The notes under the pieces: generated by a model
The model's input: only the letters and a program-made list of their open reading frames with translations
What the model was told of the DNA's origin: nothing
The model's database searches: none
Translations under genes and position numbers: made by a program
In this document: positions 40,654-49,616 of the stretch, in pieces
How the letters are laid out: every line of letters starts with the position of its first letter
Position numbering within the stretch: position 1 is the first letter of the stretch
DNA from: Microlunatus kandeliicorticis
GTDB lineage: Bacteria; Actinomycetota; Actinomycetes; Propionibacteriales; Propionibacteriaceae
Reading direction: 5' to 3'
DNA length: 64,000 bases
NCBI RefSeq assembly: GCF_014137855.1
Contig: NZ_JACGWT010000001.1
Span: forward strand, 620,001 to 684,000

Positions 40654-41721
40654 ATGACCGTGAACCCCGCAACGCCCGGCCCCGACCCGGCGGCGTCGCA
40701 GAGCTGGCCGCGACGGCTCTCCTGGATCGCCGTGCTGGTGGCCGGGGTGATCGCCTACCTGCTGGTGCTGCGGACGATGGTGCGGACCGAGAACCCGAAC
40801 TTCGTCCCGTCGCTGATCCTGCTCGGCTCGATCGTGGTGCCCGCGACCGTGTTGGTCTTCGCGGCCTCGGGCGGACGCCGGGTGCTGGTCTCGCCCGGGC
40901 TGCTCACCCTGGTCGCGGTGGTCGGTGGGGTGATCGGGACGGTGGCCGCCGGCAGCCTCGAGTACGACACCCTGGTCCGGCTGCGGACGGTGCCGATGAT
41001 CTTCGTAGGGCTGATCGAGGAGTCGGTCAAGCTGATCCTCCCGGTGCTGGTGCTGATCTGGGTCCGGATCCGGCGGAGCTCGCGGGTCGGCGCCGAGGCC
41101 GGCGTGATCATCGGGGTGGCCAGCGGGATGGGGTTCGCCACCCTCGAGACGATGGGCTACGGCTTCACCGCCCTGCTCCGCAGCGGCAACGTCGGCGCGG
41201 TCGAGGCGACCCTGCTGCTCCGCGCGATCCTCGCGCCGGCCGGGCACGTCGCGTGGACCGGGCTCGCCTCGGCGGCGATCTGGGCGATCCCGGACGCCCC
41301 GCACCGCGGCCGGGCGGTGCTCCGGGCCGTCGGGGTGTTCTTCGCGGTCGTGCTCCTGCACGCCGCCTGGGACGGCTTCAACAACAACTGGGTGCGGCTG
41401 GTGGTCGGCGTCGGCGGGTTCGTCGCGCTGCTGATCGTCATCCACCGCGCCCACGTCGGTCGACGCCGGCGGACGCCGCCGGCACCGAGCCTGCCGCCGG
41501 GCGGCTGGGCACCCGGGCAGCCCTATCCGCCCCAGGCGTACCCCCAGCAGCAGCACCCCCAGCAGCTGCCGCCGCCGGCGTACCCCCAGCAGCAGTACCC
41601 CCAGCAGCAGTACCCCCAGCAGCCGTACCCGCAGCCCTACCTGCAGCAGCCGCACCCGCCGGCCGGGCAGGGCTGGGGTGACCCGGGCGCTGGCCAGGCC
41701 GGCGAACACCGGCCAGGATGA
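40654..41721 (+). CDS. PrsW-family membrane protease
   Basis: A 355-residue integral membrane protein of the PrsW glutamic-protease class. It shows the family motifs LIEESVKL (EExxK), FATLETMGYG (FxxxE), GHVAWTG and HAAWDGF (HxxxD) in or near membrane spans; about eight spans are expected. PrsW cleaves the anti-sigma factor RsiW in Bacillus, but in actinobacteria the targets vary. A cytoplasmic or outer C-terminal tail of about 80 residues is rich in Pro and Gln, with YPQQQ-type repeats encoded by 15-bp direct repeats near 41535-41640. ATG 40654 has a GAGGA site; an in-frame GTG at 40636 is less likely. Confidence 0.85.
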   Translation: MTVNPATPGPDPAASQSWPRRLSWIAVLVAGVIAYLLVLRTMVRTENPNFVPSLILLGSIVVPATVLVFAASGGRRVLVSPGLLTLVAVVGGVIGTVAAGSLEYDTLVRLRTVPMIFVGLIEESVKLILPVLVLIWVRIRRSSRVGAEAGVIIGVASGMGFATLETMGYGFTALLRSGNVGAVEATLLLRAILAPAGHVAWTGLASAAIWAIPDAPHRGRAVLRAVGVFFAVVLLHAAWDGFNNNWVRLVVGVGGFVALLIVIHRAHVGRRRRTPPAPSLPPGGWAPGQPYPPQAYPQQQHPQQLPPPAYPQQQYPQQQYPQQPYPQPYLQQPHPPAGQGWGDPGAGQAGEHRPG

Positions 41722-41765
41722 GGCGTCCCGACCGACCACCGACCACCCACCGGAGGAACCACCGG

Positions 41766-44003
41766 ATGCCGACCATCGCCGAGCGGGCCGAGGACCTGCT
41801 GTCCCGGATGACGCCCGAGGAGAAGGCGGGTCAGCTGACCCAGTACTTCTACTTCACCCTGCCCGAGGGGGCCGAGGCCGATCCGGCGCTCGGGCTCGAC
41901 CCGGGTGCGCAACCGCGCGAGGTCGAGGCGGCGCTGGCCGCCGGGCGGGTCGGCTCGCTGCTGTTCGTCTCCGATCCCGCGCAGGCCAACCGGCTGCAGC
42001 GGCTCGCGCTCGACGGCAACCGGCTCGGCATCCCGGTGATCTTCGGGTTCGACGTCATCCACGGCTTCCGGACGATCTTCCCGGTCCCGATCGCGATGGC
42101 CGCCAGCTGGGACCTGGCCACCGTCGAGGCCGGGCAGGCGGTCGCCGCCCGCGAGGCGCGGGCGGTCGGGCTGCACTGGGCGTTCGCGCCGATGGTCGAC
42201 ATCGCCCGCGACCCGCGCTGGGGACGGATGATCGAGGGGGCCGGCGAGGACCCTTTCCTCGGCGCCGCCATGGCCGCCGCCCAGGTGCGGGGCTTCCAGG
42301 GCCCGGCGCTCGGCACCCCCGAGCACGTGATCGCCGGCCCCAAGCACTTCGCCGGCTACGGCGCCGCGCTCGGTGGCCGTGACTACGACGAGGTCAACCT
42401 CTCCGACTCCGAGCTCTGGAACACCTACCTGCCGCCGTTCCGGGCGGCCGTCGAGGCCGGCGCGGGCAACATCATGACCGCCTACATGGACCTCAACGGC
42501 GTCCCGGCGACCGGGAACCACTGGTTGTTCACCGAGGTGCTCCGCGACACCTGGGGCTTCGGGGGCTTCGTGGTCAGCGACGCCAACGCCGTCCGCAACC
42601 TGCACACCCACGGGTTCGCCCCCGACCTCGAGCAGGCCGGGGCCCGTGCGGTCAACGCCGGCGTCGACATGGAGATGGCGATCAGCGACCCCGCCTACGC
42701 CGCGCTGCCCGGCCAGGTCGAGGCCGGGCTCGCGGATCCGGCTGCGATCGACGCCAGCGTCCGCCGGGTGCTCACCGCCAAGCTCACCCTCGGGCTGTTC
42801 GAGGAGCCGTTCGTCGACGAGGACCGCGCCCGCCAGGTGCTCGCCGACCCGACCCACCGCGACGTCGCCCGGACCGCCGCCGAGCGGGCCGCCGTGCTGC
42901 TCCGCAACGAGGGCGATCTGCTGCCGCTCGACCCGGCCACCGGCTCCATCGCGGTGCTCGGCCCGCTGGCCGACTCGCGCCGCGACACCCTCGGCCCCTG
43001 GGTCTTCGACTTCGACCTCGACGAGACCGTCACCGTGCTCGAGGGCATCCGGGCCCGCGCCGGGGCCGACGTCCGGGTCGAGCACGCCCGCGGCGTCCCG
43101 GTCGTGCAGCGCACCTTCCCGTCGATGTTCGACATGTTCGGCGGCAACGCGCCCACCGACCCGGAGGGCTTCGACGAGGCGGCCGAGTTCGACCGGGCGG
43201 TCGCGCTGGCCGCCGACGCCGACGTCGCCGTGGTGGTGGTCGGGGAGTGGCAGAACATGATCGGCGAGGCGGCCTCGCGGTCCTCGCTCGACCTGCCCGG
43301 CCGTCAGCTCGAGCTGCTCCGGGCCGTGGTGGACACCGGCACCCCGACCGTGGCGTTGATCATGAACGGCCGACCGCTCGACCTGCGCTGGGTGGCCGAG
43401 CACGTGCCCGCCGTGCTCGACGTCTGGTATCCCGGCAGCCAGGGCGGGGCGGCGGTGGCCAACCTGCTCTTCGGCGACGTCAGCCCGGGCGGGAAGCTGC
43501 CGTTCAGCTGGCCGCGGACGGTCGGCCAGCTGCCGATGATCTATGCCCACACCACCTCGCACGAACCGGAGAACCAGGCCCGGCGCTACTGGGACGAGGC
43601 GAGCACGCCGCTGTTCCCGTTCGGCCACGGGTTGAGCTACAGCCGCTTCGGCTACGACGGCCTCAGCCTCGACCGCGAGCGCTGCGGGCGCGACGACGTG
43701 GTCACCCTCGGCGTCGACGTGACCAACACCGGCGACCGCGCGGCCACCGAGGTCGTCCAGCTCTACCTCCACCAGCGCAGCGGCACCGCCTCCCGGCCGG
43801 TCCGCGAGCTCAAGGGGTTCGTCCGGGTCGAGCTGGCGCCCGGCGAGACGCGACGGGTGACCTTCCCGGTCGGCCCGGAGCAGCGGCGGTACTGGAACGC
43901 GGCCGTCCGCGACTGGGTGCTCGACGCCTCGACCTTCGACCTGTGGGTGGGCGGGGACTCGACGGCCACGCTCGGGACCGTCCTCGAGGTGACCACCGAC
44001 TGA
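41766..44003 (+). CDS. Family 3 glycoside hydrolase (beta-glucosidase type)
   Basis: A 745-residue GH3 enzyme without a signal peptide. The (beta/alpha)8 domain carries KHFAGYGAALGGRDYDEV (substrate site) and Asp272 in FGGFVVSDANAVRN as the nucleophile; the second domain begins near residue 390 with ERAAVLLRNEGDLLPL and the possible acid/base is in VVGEWQNMIGEAASRSS. The C-terminal fibronectin-III-like domain (VTNTGDRAATEVVQLYLHQ) is complete. It releases terminal beta-D-glucosyl or related residues inside the cell. ATG 41766 is fixed by GGAGGA at 41752-41757. Confidence 0.9.
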   Translation: MPTIAERAEDLLSRMTPEEKAGQLTQYFYFTLPEGAEADPALGLDPGAQPREVEAALAAGRVGSLLFVSDPAQANRLQRLALDGNRLGIPVIFGFDVIHGFRTIFPVPIAMAASWDLATVEAGQAVAAREARAVGLHWAFAPMVDIARDPRWGRMIEGAGEDPFLGAAMAAAQVRGFQGPALGTPEHVIAGPKHFAGYGAALGGRDYDEVNLSDSELWNTYLPPFRAAVEAGAGNIMTAYMDLNGVPATGNHWLFTEVLRDTWGFGGFVVSDANAVRNLHTHGFAPDLEQAGARAVNAGVDMEMAISDPAYAALPGQVEAGLADPAAIDASVRRVLTAKLTLGLFEEPFVDEDRARQVLADPTHRDVARTAAERAAVLLRNEGDLLPLDPATGSIAVLGPLADSRRDTLGPWVFDFDLDETVTVLEGIRARAGADVRVEHARGVPVVQRTFPSMFDMFGGNAPTDPEGFDEAAEFDRAVALAADADVAVVVVGEWQNMIGEAASRSSLDLPGRQLELLRAVVDTGTPTVALIMNGRPLDLRWVAEHVPAVLDVWYPGSQGGAAVANLLFGDVSPGGKLPFSWPRTVGQLPMIYAHTTSHEPENQARRYWDEASTPLFPFGHGLSYSRFGYDGLSLDRERCGRDDVVTLGVDVTNTGDRAATEVVQLYLHQRSGTASRPVRELKGFVRVELAPGETRRVTFPVGPEQRRYWNAAVRDWVLDASTFDLWVGGDSTATLGTVLEVTTD

Positions 44004-44219
44004 TCGCGGGGCAGCGACAGACATCCGATCTCTGGCCAGCTCGTCCGGACGGCCGTCTGGTGGTCGGGTAGCGGAATCGCCTAGGCTGCACGCATCGGCT
44101 GTCCCGGCGTCGCTCGGTCGTGACCGTTCGCGGCCCCGGACATCCGACCTCCGACGGTGACCGTCTCCGTCGGTGGAGGCCCAGGCCGCTGGGCCCAGGC
44201 GCCGAGGACAGGGGACCCG

Positions 44220-45773
44220 ATGACCGCAGCGAACCAGGACACGGCGCCGACGAAGGGTCCGTGGCCCGCCCGGCCGGAACCGCTCGACGACGTCGCCGAG
44301 CTCGCCCGGGTCGACGCGGTGATCGCGGCCGGGCCGTACGAGGCGACCTGGGAATCGCTGTCCGGCTACACCGTCCCGGACTGGTTCCGCGACGCCAAGT
44401 TCGGCGTCTTCCTGCACTGGGGCGCCTACACCGTGCCCGCCTTCGGCAACGAGTGGTACCCGCGGCACATGTACGTCGAGGGAACGGCCGAGTACGACCA
44501 CCACCGCCGGACCTACGGCCCGCAGACCGAATTCGGTTACAAGGACTTCCTGGCCGACTTCACCGCCGAGCGCTGGGACCCGGCCGACTGGGCGGACCTG
44601 TTCCACCGCGCCGGCGCCCAGTTCGTGGTGCCGGTGGCCGAGCACCACGACGGGTTCGCGATGTACGAGACCGCCCGCTCGCGGTGGAAGACCACCGCGA
44701 TCGGGCCGCACCGCGACGTCGTCGGCGAGCTCGGTGCGGCGGTCCGCGACCGTTGGATGGTGCTTGGCGTCTCTTCGCACCGGGCCGAGCACTGGTTCTT
44801 CATGAACGGCGGCGCGCGGACGCCCTCCGACGTGACCGACCCCGAGTTCGTCGACTTCTACGGCCCCGCCCAGCGCGAGGAGACCTCGCCCAACGAGGCC
44901 TGGATGATCGACTGGTTCCTCCGGACCGTCGAGCTGATCGACCGCTACCGGCCGCAGGTGCTGTGGTTCGACTGGTGGATCGAGCGCCCGGTCTTCAAGC
45001 CCTGGCTGCGCAAGCTCGCCGCGTACTACTACAACGAGGCCGCTCGCTGGGGCCGCGAGGTGGTGATCCAGTACAAGTGGGACGCCTTCGCCCCCGGCAC
45101 CGCGGTGCTCGACCTCGAGCGCGGCGCGATGGACACGGTGCACCCGACGGTGTGGCAGAACGACACCTCGGTGGCCCGCACCTCGTGGAGCTGGGTGCCG
45201 GACCAGCAGTACAAGACGCTGCCCGAGCTGATCGCCGAGCTGGTCGACGTGGTGGCCAAGAACGGCGTGCTGCTGCTCAACATCGGGCCCAAGTCCGACG
45301 GCACGATCGCCGACGAGGAGCGTGAGCTGCTGACCGGGATCGGGGACTGGCTGCGGGTCAACGGGCAGGCGATCTACGGCTCGGTGCCGTGGGCGATCCC
45401 CGCCGAGGGTCCGACCGTCCAGGCCGCGGGGTCGTTCATCGACGCGACCGAGCGGGTCTTCGGGGCCGAGGACATCCGGTTCACCAGCCAGCAGCGCTAC
45501 GGCAACGAGCGGCTCTACGCCACCCTGCTGGCCTGGCCGGAGGACGGCGTGGCCCGGATCCGGGCCTGGGGCAGCGGCTCGGGGCAGCTGGCCCGGCCGA
45601 TCCGCAGCGTCGACCTGCTCGGTCACGACGGCGAGGTCACCTGGACCCAGACCGAGGACGCGCTCGAGGTCCGGCTGCCCGCCGACCGACCGAGCGCGGT
45701 CGGCGCGGTGATCCGGTTGACCCCGGAGCCGGCCGAGGCCGGAACCCGGCTGCCCTTCGACCACGAGCTCTGA
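44220..45773 (+). CDS. Alpha-L-fucosidase, GH29
   Basis: A 517-residue GH29 fucosidase. Conserved regions are WFRDAKFGVFLHWGAYTVPAFGNEWYPRHMY (56-85), AEHHDGFAMYE (140-150) and the nucleophile Asp251 in VLWFDWWIE; NIGPKSDG appears later and a C-terminal beta-sandwich finishes the protein. No signal peptide is seen, so it acts on imported fucosides. It cleaves terminal alpha-L-fucose. ATG 44220 follows an AGGGGA site. The enolase-superfamily gene begins 4 bases after its stop and is surely co-transcribed. A TAGGCT box at 44082-44087 may be its -10. Confidence 0.92.
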   Translation: MTAANQDTAPTKGPWPARPEPLDDVAELARVDAVIAAGPYEATWESLSGYTVPDWFRDAKFGVFLHWGAYTVPAFGNEWYPRHMYVEGTAEYDHHRRTYGPQTEFGYKDFLADFTAERWDPADWADLFHRAGAQFVVPVAEHHDGFAMYETARSRWKTTAIGPHRDVVGELGAAVRDRWMVLGVSSHRAEHWFFMNGGARTPSDVTDPEFVDFYGPAQREETSPNEAWMIDWFLRTVELIDRYRPQVLWFDWWIERPVFKPWLRKLAAYYYNEAARWGREVVIQYKWDAFAPGTAVLDLERGAMDTVHPTVWQNDTSVARTSWSWVPDQQYKTLPELIAELVDVVAKNGVLLLNIGPKSDGTIADEERELLTGIGDWLRVNGQAIYGSVPWAIPAEGPTVQAAGSFIDATERVFGAEDIRFTSQQRYGNERLYATLLAWPEDGVARIRAWGSGSGQLARPIRSVDLLGHDGEVTWTQTEDALEVRLPADRPSAVGAVIRLTPEPAEAGTRLPFDHEL

Positions 45774-45777
45774 CCCG

Positions 45778-46899
45778 GTGAACCAGCCGGGCCCGTCCGC
45801 GGCACCCGACGGCGACCCGATCGAGCGGGCGCGGGCCTGGCTGGTCGACCTGCCGGTCGAACGGCTGCGGACCGACGCCGTCCAGCAGTTCGTCAAGCAG
45901 GAGACGATCTTCGTCGAGGTGATCACCCGGTCCGGCGTCCAGGGGCTCGGCTACGCCTACACGATCGGCACCGGCGGCACCGCGGTGCTGGCGCTGCTCC
46001 GCGACACCCTGCTGGAGCAGGTGATCGGGGCCGACGTCCACCGGGTCGAGGACGTCTGGCGGCGCTGCTTCACGATCACCCGGGCCACCACCACCGGGGT
46101 GATCACCGCGCTGGCCCTGGCCGCGGTCGACACCGCCGTCTGGGACGCCCGCAGCCGCGCCTGCGGGGTGCCGCTGTGGCGGCTGGCCGGGGGAGCACAG
46201 CCCGACATCGCGGTCTACGACACCGAGGGCGGCTGGCTGCACCTGCCGGTGCCCGAGCTGGTCGAGCAGGCGCTGGCCAGCCGGGAGCGCGGGCTGGGCG
46301 GCGTCAAGATCAAGATCGGCAAGCCCAAGGGGTGGGAGGACGCCGAGCGACTGCGGGCCGTCCGCGAGGCCGTCGGTCCGGACTTCGACCTGATGGTCGA
46401 CGCCAACCAGTCGATGACCGCCGCCGAGGCGATCCGTCGGGCCCGACTGTTCGAGCCGCTCGACCTGTTCTGGCTCGAGGAACCGCTGCCCGCCGACGAC
46501 CTCGACGGGCACGTCCGGCTGGCCGCCTCGACGAGCATCCCGGTGGCGGTCGGGGAGAGCATGTACGCGCCGCTGCAGTTCCGCGGCTACCTGCAGGCCG
46601 GGGCGGCCTCGATCGTCCAGGTCGACGTGGCCCGCGTCGGCGGCATCACCCCGTGGCTCAAGGTGGCGCACCTGGCCGAGACCTTCAACGTCCAGGTCGC
46701 CCCGCACTTCCTGATGGAGCTGCACCTGCCGCTCGTCTGCGCGATCCCGAACGGGCTCTACCTCGAGCACATCCCGCAGCTGCGGGCGATCACCACCGAG
46801 GGGCTCGACGTCACCGGCGGGCGCGTCCGGCCGTCGGAGGAGCCGGGGCTCGGGATCGCCTGGGACGAGGAGAAGCTCCGGGCGCTGACCGTCGCCTGA
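45778..46899 (+). CDS. Enolase-superfamily sugar-acid dehydratase (mandelate racemase group)
   Basis: A 373-residue enolase-superfamily enzyme with the residues of the mandelate racemase group: Lys177 and Lys179 in KIKIG, metal ligands Asp208 (VDAN), Glu234 (LEEP) and Glu260 (GES), and His310 in APHF. Such a set abstracts the alpha-proton of a sugar acid and leads to dehydration or racemisation; L-fuconate/galactonate-type dehydration fits the upstream alpha-L-fucosidase and the downstream lactonase-like gene. The start GTG 45778 is 4 bases after the fucosidase stop. Specificity is an inference from context. Confidence 0.88.
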   Translation: MNQPGPSAAPDGDPIERARAWLVDLPVERLRTDAVQQFVKQETIFVEVITRSGVQGLGYAYTIGTGGTAVLALLRDTLLEQVIGADVHRVEDVWRRCFTITRATTTGVITALALAAVDTAVWDARSRACGVPLWRLAGGAQPDIAVYDTEGGWLHLPVPELVEQALASRERGLGGVKIKIGKPKGWEDAERLRAVREAVGPDFDLMVDANQSMTAAEAIRRARLFEPLDLFWLEEPLPADDLDGHVRLAASTSIPVAVGESMYAPLQFRGYLQAGAASIVQVDVARVGGITPWLKVAHLAETFNVQVAPHFLMELHLPLVCAIPNGLYLEHIPQLRAITTEGLDVTGGRVRPSEEPGLGIAWDEEKLRALTVA

Positions 46900-46933
46900 G
46901 GCCGACCGGGGCGGTCCGCGCTCCCGGCTGGGC

Positions 46934-46954
46934 CAGCCGGCTGTGTGCCGGCTG
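46934..46954 (+). terminator. Terminator hairpin after the dehydratase gene
   Basis: CAGCCGGC (46934-46941) and GCCGGCTG (46947-46954) form a perfect 8-bp stem with a TGTGT loop, 35 nt after the stop codon. Confidence 0.65.
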
Positions 46955-47046
46955 TGCGATGGTCACCGGCCCCGGATCCTCTCAGCGACCCCGAGCAGAG
47001 TCGCCTCCGTGCGGGCCGGTCCGCACCCGGGGCTCAGGAGTGCAGC

Positions 47047-47475
47047 ATGGTGTGGTCGAGGGGGACGTCGAGGCGGGTGGCGGCGGTGGCGCTGCCGCTG
47101 GCCGTGCTGGGTGCGGTGGGGATCGGTGCGGCGACCGCTCCGCCCGCCAGCGCGAAGTCGGACGTGTTGCTCAACGCCGACCGGGCCAGTGTCCGGTCCG
47201 GCGAGACGGTGGTGCTGACCGCCACCGGTGACGACGACGCGGCCGGTGGGTACACGCTGATCTGCCTGCAGACCGCGCGGCACCACCGCTGGGCCGATCT
47301 GCGGTGCTCGCGACCGGTGGCCGACGAGACCGGCGGCTCGACCCTGGTGGTCCGGCTCCGCTGGCGCGACGCCGGCGACCACCGGCTCCGCGCCCGGCTG
47401 TTCGACGTCGACAGCCGCGGCGGCCATGCCGTGGTCGCGCAGGTCAGCCCGGTCGAGGTCGTCCGGGTCCGCTGA
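47047..47475 (+). CDS. Small secreted protein of unknown function
   Basis: A 142-residue protein with a clear signal peptide (basic MVWSRGTSRRVA, hydrophobic core VALPLAVLGAVGIGAATA, cleavage after PASA near residue 34). The mature part, about 108 residues, is beta-rich (VLLNADRASVRSGETVVLTATGDDD, CLQTARHHRWADLRCSRPV) and has two cysteines that may form a disulfide. The pattern resembles an Ig-like secreted domain. I do not recognise the family. The ATG has an AGGAG site; upstream starts would disrupt the signal. Confidence 0.65.
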   Translation: MVWSRGTSRRVAAVALPLAVLGAVGIGAATAPPASAKSDVLLNADRASVRSGETVVLTATGDDDAAGGYTLICLQTARHHRWADLRCSRPVADETGGSTLVVRLRWRDAGDHRLRARLFDVDSRGGHAVVAQVSPVEVVRVR

Positions 47476-47481
47476 CGTGCC

Positions 47482-47577
47482 CTGAGCCTGTCGACGTCCG
47501 CCGTTCCGTGCCCTGAGCCTGTCGAAGTGCGCCGTGCACTGAGCTAGTCGAAGTGCTCTGGGCCTCGACAAGCTCAG
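47482..47577. repeat. Second array of the CTGAGCCTGTCGAAG repeat family
   Basis: Copies at 47482-47496 (ends CG instead of AG), 47513-47527 and 47539-47553 (one-base change), and an inverted copy CTCGACAAGCTCAG at 47564-47577. They fill the short gap between the convergent secreted-protein and amidohydrolase genes and can pair to form hairpins. Confidence 0.8.
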
Positions 47578-47592
47578 CCGGCGTCGAGACGT

Positions 47593-48492
47593 TCAGTCCG
47601 CGTGCGCTGCGGCGACCCGCTGCGGGTCGAGGCCGTAGAACGCGGTGGCGGTGCCGGCGAGGACGGCGGTGCGTTCGGCCGGCGTCAGCCCGTCGAACAG
47701 CGGGCGGAGCGAGTCCCAGGTGATGCCGTAACCGCCGTGCAGCACCGAGATCGGCCAGTCGCCGCCGTACATCAGCCGGTCGGCGCCGAAGTGGGTGAAC
47801 GCGTGGTCGACCACCCGGCGGACCTCCTCGGTCCGCTGCGCCGCGGTCCCGTCGCCGGTGGGGTAGAGGCCGCTGACCTTGGCCCGCACGCGCGGGTTGG
47901 CGGCGGTGGCCGCGAACAGGTCCCACCACGGCTCGCTCCCGTCGGGTGGGCCGTCCAGGTCGATCGGCGGGTGACCCAGGTGGTCGATCACCAGCGGCAG
48001 GTCCGGGTAGCGCTCGGACAGGTCGAGCACCGCCTCGAGGTGGTCGGGCAGCACCGCGACCACGTCGAAGGTCAGTCCGCTCCGCTCGAGCAGCGCCAAC
48101 CCCTCGCGGACGTCGTCGCGGAACAGCCAGCGCGGGTCGGGCCGGTCGTGGATCAGGTTGCGGATGCCACGGACCACCGGGGTGGACGCCCAGCGTTCGA
48201 GCAGCTCGGCCGTCCGGTCCGGCTGGTCCAGCGGCACCCACCCGACCACGCCCGCCACCCGCGGCTCGTCGGCCGCGCAGGCGAGCATCAGCTCGGTGTC
48301 CTCGAGGTTGTCGGCCGACTGCACCAGCACGGTGGCGGTGACGTCGCAGGCGTCCAGCTGCGGCCGCAGCTCGTCGAAGGTGAACACCCGGTCCACCGGC
48401 GCCAGCTCCTGGGTCAGCCAGGGGTAGTCGGCCCTGCTCTTGTCCCAGATGTGCTGATGGGCGTCGATGATCACGTCGCTGTGCTCGGGCAA
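47593..48492 (-). CDS. Amidohydrolase-family sugar lactonase (fuconolactonase-like)
   Basis: A 299-residue TIM-barrel amidohydrolase of the Amidohydro_2 type that includes L-fucono- and L-rhamnono-1,5-lactonases. It shows the metal-binding VIIDAHQHIWD, AGVVGWVPLDQPD, LVIDHLGHPPIDL and DRLMYGGDWPISVL. Such enzymes open aldonolactones from dehydrogenase products, matching the dehydrogenase and dehydratase genes nearby. The start is probably the TTG at 48492, since AGGAG is 7 nt upstream; GTG 48474 is the alternative. Transcription is minus, opposite to the neighbouring dehydrogenase. Confidence 0.82.
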   Translation of the reverse strand: MPEHSDVIIDAHQHIWDKSRADYPWLTQELAPVDRVFTFDELRPQLDACDVTATVLVQSADNLEDTELMLACAADEPRVAGVVGWVPLDQPDRTAELLERWASTPVVRGIRNLIHDRPDPRWLFRDDVREGLALLERSGLTFDVVAVLPDHLEAVLDLSERYPDLPLVIDHLGHPPIDLDGPPDGSEPWWDLFAATAANPRVRAKVSGLYPTGDGTAAQRTEEVRRVVDHAFTHFGADRLMYGGDWPISVLHGGYGITWDSLRPLFDGLTPAERTAVLAGTATAFYGLDPQRVAAAHAD

Positions 48493-48603
48493 CCCGGTGC
48501 TCCTCTCGCGGGGTTCGCGGGCGCCCAGACTAACGTCGGGCCCGTCGGCGCCGACCGCCGGCGACCGCAGCCGGCGGAGCCGGCCGGACGAGAGGGAGAG
48601 CGG

Positions 48604-49590
48604 ATGCGCGCGGCGACGCTGGCCGACCGTGGGGTGATCGAGGTCCGCGACTACCCGGAGCCGGAGCCCGAGCCCGGGCACGTGCTGGTGGCGATGCACT
48701 ACGCCTCGATCTGCGGCTCCGACCTGCACGTGATCTTCGACGGGTTCCACGACGAGACCCGGCTCGGCCTGCCCGGGTACCCCGGTCACGAGGGCACCGG
48801 GACCGTGATCGATCCGGGCGGGACCGGGCTCGCGGCCGGGACGCCGGTGCTCACCGTCCCCTTCGGGCGTCAGGGCGGGTGCTTCGCCGCGGTGCAGTCG
48901 GTGCCGGAGGCCCAGCTGGTCCCGCTGCCCGCCGGCGGCGACCTCCGGCGGCTGCTGCTGGCCCAGCAGCTCGGCACCACCGTCTACGCGATGAAGAAGT
49001 TCCTGCCCGCCGACCGCGAGGCGCCCGAGATCGCTGTGGTGGTCGGGGCGGGCTCGGCCGGGCTGTTCTTCCTCCAGCAGCTCAAGGCGCGCGGTGCGAC
49101 GGTGATCATCACCGACCTCGACGCCGAGCGGCTGGCCACCGCGCGCCGGTTCGGGGCGGACGTCACCGTGCACGGACCGGAGGACTCGGTGGCCGAGGCG
49201 ACGCTCGACCACACCGGCGGCCGCGGGGCGCCGCTGGTGATCGAGGCCGCCGGCGGGATCGAGGCCCGTGCGCTCGCCGTCGCCTCCGCGGCGCACGGTG
49301 CCACCCTGGGCGCTTTCGGCTACCCGGACCGGCCGGGGGCCGAGCCGTTCGACGTCGACGGCGCCTTCCGCCGGGCGCTCACGGTGGCCTTCAGCAACAA
49401 CACCCAGGGTGAGCCGGGGCTGGCCTCGTTCCGCACCGCGGTCGAGCTGATCACCGACGGGGTGATCGAGGTCGACCACTGCCTGCAGGCGATGTACGAC
49501 CTCGAGGACGCGGCCGAGGCGGTCGCCACGGCCCGCGACCACGGTCGCGGGGCGGCCAAGATCGGCTTGGTGCTCCCGGCCGCCGGCTGA
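48604..49590 (+). CDS. Zinc-type alcohol/sugar dehydrogenase (MDR)
   Basis: A 328-residue medium-chain dehydrogenase. CGSDLHV contains the catalytic cysteine, GHEGTG the histidine/glutamate, and VVVGAGSAGLFFLQQL the NAD(P)-binding turn. The structural four-cysteine zinc loop of longer family members is missing, giving a shorter form. It is divergent from the lactonase-like gene; a sugar-1-dehydrogenase making the lactone for it is attractive but unproven. ATG 48604 is preceded by a GGGAGAG site. Confidence 0.82.
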   Translation: MRAATLADRGVIEVRDYPEPEPEPGHVLVAMHYASICGSDLHVIFDGFHDETRLGLPGYPGHEGTGTVIDPGGTGLAAGTPVLTVPFGRQGGCFAAVQSVPEAQLVPLPAGGDLRRLLLAQQLGTTVYAMKKFLPADREAPEIAVVVGAGSAGLFFLQQLKARGATVIITDLDAERLATARRFGADVTVHGPEDSVAEATLDHTGGRGAPLVIEAAGGIEARALAVASAAHGATLGAFGYPDRPGAEPFDVDGAFRRALTVAFSNNTQGEPGLASFRTAVELITDGVIEVDHCLQAMYDLEDAAEAVATARDHGRGAAKIGLVLPAAG

Positions 49591-49616
49591 GGCCCGGCCG
49601 GGTCCGACCCGACGGG

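Noticed and set aside
41637-45926. Minus-strand open frame of over 1400 codons opposite GH3 and GH29
   Set aside because: No recognisable motif, and both glycosidases on the plus strand have full catalytic residues, so the antisense frame is a compositional artefact.
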